DNA of 19,054 bases from Filomicrobium sp. (GTDB taxonomy: Bacteria > Pseudomonadota > Alphaproteobacteria > Rhizobiales > Hyphomicrobiaceae): NCBI GenBank assembly GCA_030607105.1, contig JAUWFF010000001.1:1-19054 (forward strand). Direction: 5' to 3'. The first letter of the stretch is position 1, and the number at the start of each line of letters is the position of its first letter. The notes under the pieces were generated by a model. The model was not told the origin of the DNA and did not search any database. It worked only from the letters and a program-made list of their open reading frames with translations. The translations under genes were made by a program, and so were the position numbers. Shown piece by piece: positions 14,089-19,054 of this stretch.

Positions 14089-14982
14089 CTATCCAGCCTT
14101 GATTTCCTCGAGCTTGCGCTCCCACTTCATGTCGCGGGCGAAGGCCTCGAGTTCATCAGCCGCCATGTTGACTGTTTCTTTCGGACCCGGATAGTCCCGA
14201 TCTACGACGTCTTTCATATAGCGAGTGATGACGTCTTCCATGATCGGGATGAGGTCGGTGTATATGCGCGAGTGTTTGGGCACGTGCTCTTCCCATAGAT
14301 GGAAGAGGTCCGACGAAATGATGTGTACGCCATCCGCACGGCAACCGGCGCCGAGACTTATCACCGGCACAGGCAGAATCTCGGCAAGGTATTCGGCCAC
14401 TTCCGACGTCGTCACCTCGCACAAGATCGAGAAGCAGCCTGCGTCGACCATAGCCTTTGCGTCATCGATGAGTTCCTTCGCGCGCCGGGCGGTTTTGCCT
14501 TGTGCTATGAAACCTCCGAGCTGGGGCATCCGCATTGGTGTGATGCCGATGTGTCCTTGCACGGGAATTCCAGCTTGCACGATTGCTTCAATGTTGGGAG
14601 CGTGGTGCCGATTGCCCTCACACTTCATAACTTCCGCATTCGCTTCGTGGACGAATCGGCCGGCGTTCTCAATCGCCTGTTCTTTGGAGACATGGAAGCT
14701 CCAATACGGCATGTCGACCATGCGCATGCCATACTTCGACCCGCGGTCGATGGCCTTGCTCATCATCATGACCTCTTCGAAGCTGACCGAAACGGTGCTC
14801 TGATGTCCGAACAGGATCATGCCACCAGTGTCGGAAACGCATAGAATATCCATGCCCAGGCGATCCGACACAACTGCAGTGCGATAATCGTAAGCGGCAA
14901 GCTGCGTTATCGGCTCACCTTTTCGCTTTTTGGCCATCAGGGTATTGATGGTGACTTTCTTGCGCTTTACAGCCTCAGCCAT
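14089..14982 (-). CDS. panB: PanB-like 3-methyl-2-oxobutanoate hydroxymethyltransferase (divergent)
   Basis: This 297-residue protein is a ketopantoate hydroxymethyltransferase homologue; that family transfers the C1 unit of 5,10-methylene-tetrahydrofolate to 2-oxoisovalerate in pantothenate synthesis. The metal ligands are kept: Asp51 (CVSDTGGM), Asp90 (MVDMPY) and Glu122 (MKCEG), with Lys120 and His144 (GHIGITP). The substrate Ser next to the first Asp in E. coli PanB is Thr52 here, GDSLGM has become SDTGGM, and the catalytic Glu segment (SILCEVTTSEV) has a one-residue shift. The C-terminus extends about 30 residues beyond E. coli PanB (264). The ATG has GAGGAG close upstream. Set among sulfonate and sulfite genes in a methylotroph, it may be a specialised paralogue acting on formaldehyde-level carbon and another 2-oxoacid; ordinary pantothenate synthesis remains possible. 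Confidence 0.78.
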   Translation of the reverse strand: MAEAVKRKKVTINTLMAKKRKGEPITQLAAYDYRTAVVSDRLGMDILCVSDTGGMILFGHQSTVSVSFEEVMMMSKAIDRGSKYGMRMVDMPYWSFHVSKEQAIENAGRFVHEANAEVMKCEGNRHHAPNIEAIVQAGIPVQGHIGITPMRMPQLGGFIAQGKTARRAKELIDDAKAMVDAGCFSILCEVTTSEVAEYLAEILPVPVISLGAGCRADGVHIISSDLFHLWEEHVPKHSRIYTDLIPIMEDVITRYMKDVVDRDYPGPKETVNMAADELEAFARDMKWERKLEEIKAG

Positions 14983-15175
14983 GGCGCTCCTCCAGGGAAA
15001 CTATCTATTGTTATTGGGGCTTCATGCAAGACAGCGCCTTGTCCCGATACCGAAGAGGTCCCAGGCGCGGCCTCGCATTTCTAAGTGGGCGCTTTGCTGC
15101 GTCAAATAGTCAAATCCGCAACGCCTATCAGGGGTTTGCCTGTGGCTATGAGGTTATCCCCGCCGTGGTGCTCAC

Positions 15176-15940
15176 TCACCCAGCCAATGCCGCATAGACA
15201 AGCTTCACCAGGATCATTGTCCCAACGGCAACCATTAGCGCGGAGACGACGGCCCTAAGCGTTGGTTTCGGAAGAACATGAGCAACCCGCGCACCACCCC
15301 ACGTGCCTAGCGAGATGCCGGCAGCCAGAAGGCAACCCAGAACAACATCAAGACTTTCTGCATAGATGTTGCCTGCCGTCGCCAGCGCAGCGATTGGGAG
15401 TTGGATGGCCTGGGACAAGCCGATTGCGGTTAGTACCGGTATATCTAGCAGCATCAGGATAGGTATGAGGACCAACGGCCCACCTGTTCCAGTGAGTGCA
15501 GAGGCGAACCCAGTAAGAGCACCAATAGCCAAGAGCGCCGGCATTGAAAGATTGCCGCCCGTCGTGGATTGCGTTGCAGTTTTCGCGAGAAGCGAATTGA
15601 GGCCGGAGCCGGCCGCTAAAATTCCGATCAGCAACTCAAGAATCCATGCTGGCGCCGCACTCGCGACAAGCGCCCCCGCGAACGCGGCCGGCATGGCTCC
15701 AGCCCACATCCACGCTGTCAGGTCCCAGCGGATCGATTTTCTTCGAGCGAAAACGATTGTGCCGATCGCTCCTGAGACGAGGTAGGCGAACATCGCCGCT
15801 GCTATGGCCGTTTGTATCGGAATTCCGCCGGCGTAGGTCAGCAGCGGCACAAGGATTACTCCGCCAATCCCAACGCATCCGATCAGAAGACCGGCCGCGA
15901 GCGCAAAAGCTAGGAATGGGATGAGATCAGTGCTCTGCAT
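15176..15940 (-). CDS. TauE/SafE family membrane protein, probable sulfite/sulfonate exporter
   Basis: This 254-residue protein is a hydrophobic inner-membrane transporter with about seven to eight helices. It shows the internal repeat of the TauE/SafE family: each half carries a glycine motif followed by LVPLL/LIPIL (GCVGIGGVILVPLL near residue 21 and TGTGGPLVLIPILML near residue 150). Family members are linked to export of sulfite or small organosulfur compounds in sulfonate-degrading bacteria. Here it would carry sulfite formed by MsmAB to the periplasmic SoxC-like enzyme; direction and substrate are inferred. It is 193 bp downstream-to-upstream from the panB-like gene on the same strand and divergent from a LysR-type regulator 177 bp away. 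The ribosome site before the ATG at 15940 is weak. Confidence 0.82.
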   Translation of the reverse strand: MQSTDLIPFLAFALAAGLLIGCVGIGGVILVPLLTYAGGIPIQTAIAAAMFAYLVSGAIGTIVFARRKSIRWDLTAWMWAGAMPAAFAGALVASAAPAWILELLIGILAAGSGLNSLLAKTATQSTTGGNLSMPALLAIGALTGFASALTGTGGPLVLIPILMLLDIPVLTAIGLSQAIQLPIAALATAGNIYAESLDVVLGCLLAAGISLGTWGGARVAHVLPKPTLRAVVSALMVAVGTMILVKLVYAALAG

Positions 15941-15964
15941 ACCGCTGTCTGGAAGTGCCCACTT

Positions 15965-15991
15965 TTATCAGATGATTGATAACGTTTATCA
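15965..15991. promoter_or_regulatory. Candidate operator between the exporter and LysR-type genes
   Basis: Three half-sites in a row form two overlapping dyads: TTATCA (15965-15970), six bases, TGATAA (15977-15982), three bases, TTATCA (15986-15991). It lies 25 bp upstream of the exporter start and 127 bp upstream of the regulator start. This is the usual place for a LysR-family protein to control a divergent target and itself. The half-site repeats are exact; the ligand is inferred. Confidence 0.5.
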
Positions 15992-16117
15992 AAGTAGCAA
16001 TTTGCTGCAGTCTGAACTATAATGACAAAACGTGGCTTGCGGATATTTTCAGGTTCTTGAGCCGTGTGCATGCCGCTGCGGTCCGAGTGGAAGGACACTT
16101 AGCGTGGAGGAGAATAT

Positions 16118-17128
16118 TTGTTTCTCAGACAGTTCAAGTATCTAGTTGCCGTCGTCGAAGAGGAGCATTTCGGGCGGGCGGCATCGCGTTGCAACGTTAC
16201 CCAGCCAAGTCTTTCCAGCGGAATAAAGCAGCTCGAACTCGAGCTTGGCGTTCCGATTTTCTTGCGTGGGCGCGGCCAGCGCTTTCATGGTCTCACCGCC
16301 GAAGGCGAGCATGTTGCCAAATGGGCAAGACTGATCATCTCCCATTGCGATGCAATGCGCGATGAAATCAAGGCAATGCAGAAGGACCTGCATGGGTCGC
16401 TGCGGATGGGTGCCATGCCCTCGATGTCACCAATCCTGCCAGTACTATTGCAAAAAGTGCGCGAAGCTCATCCCGGTGTCCTTGTCGATGTACATTTTAT
16501 TGGCAATGAGGCCATGAAGCTCGGGCTTGACAACTTCACGCTAGACTGCGCGGTGACCTACCTCGAACAGGCGGACCTTGGGCGTAGAAACTTCATGCCG
16601 ATTTATACGGAGCGGCTGAGCCTTCTTGTGCCGGATACCGGCGAGTTCGAGGATAAAACTGAGATCACTTGGAAGGACGCCGCCGCTCTTCCTCTGGCGA
16701 TGTTGCGGCCTTCAATGCACGAACGCCGGTTCGTCGACGACGCTTTCAAGCAGGCAGGATGCGCAGTCGTGCCAAAGATTGAGTCCGAGTCCATTCTTCA
16801 CCTGATGTTTCAGGTGCAGTTCACGGAACTCTGCACGGTGATCCCATCTCATTTCACTCGGATGCCAGGGCTGCATCCCGGCACAAAAGCGCTGCCACTT
16901 GTTGAGCCCGAGGTCAGTCAGGAAGTAGGGCTATTCTGGGCCGAAAGTGAAATTGTTATGCCTTTGGCCAACCTGATGGTCGCTATCGCCAAGCAATTCA
17001 ATAAATCCGGTGACTTGCGCCGGTTGCTCGGTGACGAGGTGGCGCCTCGCAACAATAGCTCGGCTGCCGAAGCTTCGTGCCTAGATGCTCGCCCCGCCGG
17101 AGACCTCTTAGTGTCCCCGACGTCATAA
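16118..17128 (+). CDS. LysR-family transcriptional regulator
   Basis: This 336-residue protein begins with a LysR winged helix-turn-helix: FKYLVAVVEEEHFGRAASRC, then NVTQPSLSSGIKQLELELGV with the recognition helix at about residues 29-48. An effector-binding domain follows from about residue 90 (GSLRMGAMPSMSPILPVLL). The last 30 or so residues are polar and low in complexity, so it is a little longer than the usual 300. The start is a TTG (16118-16120) with GGAGGAG five bases upstream and directly followed by the conserved first helix; no ATG fits. It is divergent from the TauE/SafE-like exporter, with a repeated TTATCA element in between, so it likely controls that gene and perhaps the island. 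The effector is unknown; sulfite or a sulfonate would fit. Confidence 0.88.
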   Translation: MFLRQFKYLVAVVEEEHFGRAASRCNVTQPSLSSGIKQLELELGVPIFLRGRGQRFHGLTAEGEHVAKWARLIISHCDAMRDEIKAMQKDLHGSLRMGAMPSMSPILPVLLQKVREAHPGVLVDVHFIGNEAMKLGLDNFTLDCAVTYLEQADLGRRNFMPIYTERLSLLVPDTGEFEDKTEITWKDAAALPLAMLRPSMHERRFVDDAFKQAGCAVVPKIESESILHLMFQVQFTELCTVIPSHFTRMPGLHPGTKALPLVEPEVSQEVGLFWAESEIVMPLANLMVAIAKQFNKSGDLRRLLGDEVAPRNNSSAAEASCLDARPAGDLLVSPTS

Positions 17129-17144
17129 GTGCTGGGAGATATTA

Positions 17145-17966
17145 CTAGCTCGCAATTCGTTTACGATGACTTCCGACCTGAGCCCGGAGAAAGGCAATAA
17201 CGTCGTCTGCGGCAAGGTTCTCGGATGCGATGCGCTGCACCGAAAGCACACTTGCAGGATCGAAGTCCCCTTTGAGCGCCTGCTCGCTGGTGCCGACGAA
17301 GAAGTAGGGCTGCGGGCGCAGCGCGTCTCCGGCCGATAGACCGATGCGCAAGGTGTCGCCGTCGCTTGCAGGCGATATTGAGGTCTCAATGCCAAGCTGG
17401 AATGTCTGAGGCCAGCAAACGATCGGTATCTTGGAGGCATCGACCCCGCTTTCTCTCGCGATTTCATGGCGCAGCTCGACAAGCGCTGTCACGGCATTGA
17501 GTACCCAGCCGTTTAATGCGTTGAGCTCGTCATGGAAGGCTTCGGCTTCATGCTCCTCATGGTCACCAAGCATCAAATCCTTGGCCGGATAGGGGAGGGC
17601 TTTCGAAAACCGGTCGCGATCTATGCCCCTATGTAGCAGTTCGACGAGGACCCAGGCTTCGACATGCGCAGGGGTGCGTTCGTCCAAAGCCAGGACATGA
17701 GGTGCAGGCTTGCCATTCTCACAGAACTGCATTTCCAATGCCGGCAGACGCACCTCGACGGTGACGCCGGGGCCGAACGATTTAGTGTGCAACGACGTAG
17801 AGCGGTTGTCCCAAACAAGCTCGACGTGGCGGTTCTCGTCGTCGGCTTCGATGTATGTGTTGGCAAGTCGGGCAAGCCAATGCAGGGCGTTGTGGGCCTG
17901 TCTCCGGGCTCCAATCATGCGTTCCACGGGCTTCGGTTCTATGGCCTGCCAAATAAGTTCGGTCAT
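17145..17966 (-). CDS. Conserved-looking hypothetical protein
   Basis: This 273-residue soluble protein has no signal peptide or membrane helix. The first third has acidic and aromatic residues (EADDENRHVELVW), the middle is His/Glu-rich (MLGDHEEHEAEAFHDELNAL), and the end contains IVCWPQTFQLGIE and GLSAGDALRPQPYFFVG, a W-P-x-x-F ... G-D-x-x-x-x-x-P-Y-x-x-V pattern that resembles uncharacterised bacterial proteins I cannot name with certainty. It converges on the LysR-type gene with only 16 bp between stops. The ATG at 17966 has only a weak ribosome site. Codon use looks like the neighbouring genes, which supports it being coding. I assign no function; a link to sulfonate use is unproven. Confidence 0.6.
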   Translation of the reverse strand: MTELIWQAIEPKPVERMIGARRQAHNALHWLARLANTYIEADDENRHVELVWDNRSTSLHTKSFGPGVTVEVRLPALEMQFCENGKPAPHVLALDERTPAHVEAWVLVELLHRGIDRDRFSKALPYPAKDLMLGDHEEHEAEAFHDELNALNGWVLNAVTALVELRHEIARESGVDASKIPIVCWPQTFQLGIETSISPASDGDTLRIGLSAGDALRPQPYFFVGTSEQALKGDFDPASVLSVQRIASENLAADDVIAFLRAQVGSHRKRIAS

Positions 17967-18321
17967 TAGTCCAACTCTTAGTTCGTAGATTCACGCTAAT
18001 ACCACGGGTTTATTCAGGTACTCTTTTTACCATATTACAGCATGAAAACGTGCTTGGCTTCGGCGAAGACAAACCAGCGCTCGAAAATGACACCAATGCC
18101 CATCGAAACAAGCTCCACGAGCGCATAGAAGGCGCAATCGCGTAACTCGTGAAGGTTACCAGCAGTAGATAGGTCGCCGGAAGAACGAACCTCAGTTCCG
18201 ATAGAAACGGGCGCAATTTGTAGGCATGCTTGCGGGCAACCGTAAAGCCCATTTTGCGCATGACATCGTTTTCCCGAGTGTGTAGTGGTTCAAGTCGCCG
18301 GACGCTGCCGAGGTGGCCAAG
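17967..18321. other. Stretch with no intact gene
   Basis: Nothing here supports an intact gene. Short open frames on both strands (for example 18010-18261 minus) lack a ribosome site and homology I recognise. A brief plus-strand frame near 18050-18144 has a protein-like composition (LGFGEDKPALEND) but ends quickly in a stop, so this may be decayed coding DNA. It leads into the reductase remnant. Confidence 0.4.
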
Positions 18322-18535
18322 GCCGGTCGTATCTCCGGCAGTTAGCTCCTGCGGTAGGTTGTTCTTCGATATAGGACAGCCCGCACTCTATGCCGAAGTC
18401 GATCACGTCATCGTCTTTGGCAATTCTGACCTGATCAGCGATATGCGTACGATTCTGAGGGAATGCGGGTTCGAGGAGAGCACGAGCGGTGTCCCCGCCG
18501 AGTCCGTGATCGAAAAAGCATTCGTCGAAAAGTAA
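18322..18535 (+). pseudogene. fpr: Remnant of ferredoxin-NADP(+) reductase, C-terminal part only
   Basis: The last 60 codons read GRLFFDIGQPALYAEVDHVI, then VFGNSDLISDMRTILRECGF, and end in VIEKAFVEK followed by a stop at 18535. This is the C-terminal pattern of the bacterial ferredoxin-NADP(+) reductase group: G-K-L-F-x-D-I-G, then a C/F-G-S/N-x-x-M-L-x-x-x-x-x-x-L-x-x-x-G-F stretch, then the terminal E-K/R-A-F-V-E-K. Just upstream, AGRIS (18322-18336) in another frame matches the G-R-I-T-D-L-I segment that precedes it, so there is a frameshift plus an in-frame TAG at 18343-18345. The FAD-binding domain and most of the NADP domain (about 190 residues) are not found, so this is a truncated, decayed gene. 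The call is by motif recognition. Confidence 0.6.
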
Positions 18536-18564
18536 CAAGGCCCGGACCGAGCGGGTCCAGTTCA

Positions 18565-18602
18565 GAAAAATTGCCGGCGGTAAGTGCGTGCATTGCCGCC
18601 GG
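18565..18602 (-). terminator. Intrinsic terminator for the ialB remnant
   Basis: On the minus strand CCGGCGG (from 18602) pairs with CCGCCGG (ending 18574) over seven GC pairs with a 15-base loop, followed by CAATTTTTC. It begins 36 bases after the ialB stop at 18638. The hairpin survives although the gene is broken. Confidence 0.55.
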
Positions 18603-18637
18603 GCTCGGGTTTGAGGCGCGAGGACAACCCGGAAACG

Positions 18638-19054
18638 CTACCTCAGTTTTTTGTAGGCGGCGTCAAATGCGGCCAGCGGCCTCTCAACCGTGATCTGCCT
18701 CTTTTCGAGGTTCTTGAACGAGATCGACCACTTCTTTTTTATTATATCGCGGCGAAGTCTTTGGCCGCCAGCTTAGCCGCTGCATAGCAGCCCCGGGCAT
18801 CACATGTCTGAACTTCCAAGGATTACGGCTTGCTTGCATCAATGCTGAATCTCACGCCGCCCGGCAGGTGCAGTCCGTGCGGCAGGTACATAAGAGCCTT
18901 AACCGACTTTCCTTTATCGGCACGCCCCGCCGAAACCGCAAGTAGCCGCTTGCGCGTCTTGCGAACGGAGATCGTTTGTTGCGCCTTGCACTTGAGGCCC
19001 TTGCCCCGGTTAGCGCATTTGACCGACCACCCAGAAGGCGAAGACGCGCTGTTC
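18638..19054 (-). pseudogene. ialB: Broken invasion-associated locus B (IalB) family gene, 5' end beyond the window
   Basis: The minus strand from 19053 reads a W-S-V-K-C start, then KGLKCKAQQTISVRKTRKRL, ALMYLPHGLHLPGGVRFSID and ASKP. That is the IalB pattern: a Trp-x-x-x-Cys start, a second Cys followed by x-x-x-Q, and L-P-x-G-x-x-L-P-x-G-V-x-x-x-I-D. A TAA at 18823-18825 then interrupts it. In the same frame it continues SLEVQTCDARGCYAAAKL, including the third and fourth conserved Cys, to a TAATAA (18739-18744). Near an A6 run there (18735-18740) the frame shifts, and the end resumes as ISFKNLEKRQITVERPLAAF and DAAYKKLR with a TAG at 18638-18640. IalB proteins are secreted or periplasmic and common in alphaproteobacteria. 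One nonsense change and one indel suffice to explain the break; a sequencing error at the A-run could explain the indel but not the stop. Confidence 0.7.

Noticed and set aside
16118..17128. Later ATG as start of the LysR-type gene
   Set aside because: The conserved first helix of the DNA-binding domain begins right after the TTG at 16118, which has a strong ribosome site; any later start would remove the domain.
18010..18261. Minus-strand 83-residue frame with a hydrophobic stretch
   Set aside because: One possible helix only, no ribosome site, and it lies in a region showing decay on both sides; it cannot be separated from a chance frame.
18463..18787. Overlapping plus-strand frames over the ialB remnant
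   Set aside because: They are antisense to clear IalB homology and have no features of their own.
1..19054. CRISPR arrays, tRNA or rRNA genes, insertion sequences or integrase genes
   Set aside because: No regularly spaced repeats, cloverleaf sequences, transposase or recombinase motifs were seen; the island character rests on gene content and decay at the right edge.

Overview
The window reads as a methanesulfonate (C1-sulfonate) utilisation island from an alphaproteobacterial methylotroph, probably Hyphomicrobiales. The key evidence is the Rieske oxygenase alpha subunit at 654-1904 (minus). Its Rieske motif is C-X-H-X26-C-X2-H, the long-spacer signature of methanesulfonate monooxygenase MsmA; ordinary Rieske oxygenases have a spacer of about 15-17. 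The beta subunit MsmB follows it. Remnants of ialB and of a bacterial ferredoxin-NADP reductase at the right end also fit alphaproteobacteria.

Layout. (1) 19-1904, minus: msmA and msmB; the ferredoxin and reductase genes would lie past the left edge. (2) 1905-2584: a 680-bp divergent intergenic region with several palindromes. (3) 2585-7464, plus: a sulfonate-type ABC importer with one binding protein and two permease/ATPase pairs. Its two ATPases carry complementary defects. (4) 7445-11176, plus: a two-helix small membrane protein, a GldA-like ATPase and an 885-residue GldF-GldG fusion. (5) 11167-13265, minus: a SoxC-like molybdenum dehydrogenase and a short, single-haem SoxD-like cytochrome. 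They run convergently into the Gld gene, and the stop regions overlap. (6) 13730-15940: a small cysteine-rich membrane protein (plus), a PanB-like hydroxymethyltransferase (minus) and a TauE/SafE exporter (minus). (7) 16118-17128: a LysR regulator divergent from tauE. (8) 17145-17966, minus: an uncharacterised protein. (9) 18000-19054: decayed sequence with a C-terminal remnant of ferredoxin-NADP reductase and a broken ialB whose terminator hairpin is still present.

How it fits together (inference). Methanesulfonate enters through the ABC importer. MsmAB with its off-window electron-transfer partners splits it into formaldehyde and sulfite. TauE/SafE could export sulfite, and the Tat-exported SoxC-like enzyme with its cytochrome could oxidise it to sulfate in the periplasm, feeding electrons to respiration. 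The PanB-like enzyme belongs to a family that transfers a formaldehyde-level C1 unit to a 2-oxoacid, so its presence beside a formaldehyde-generating pathway is suggestive. The role of the Gld-type exporter is unknown.

The points I find least explained are the asymmetric ATPase pair, the PanB-like enzyme with its small cysteine-rich neighbour, the SoxCD-like pair without other sox genes, and the Gld-type module inside a sulfonate cluster.
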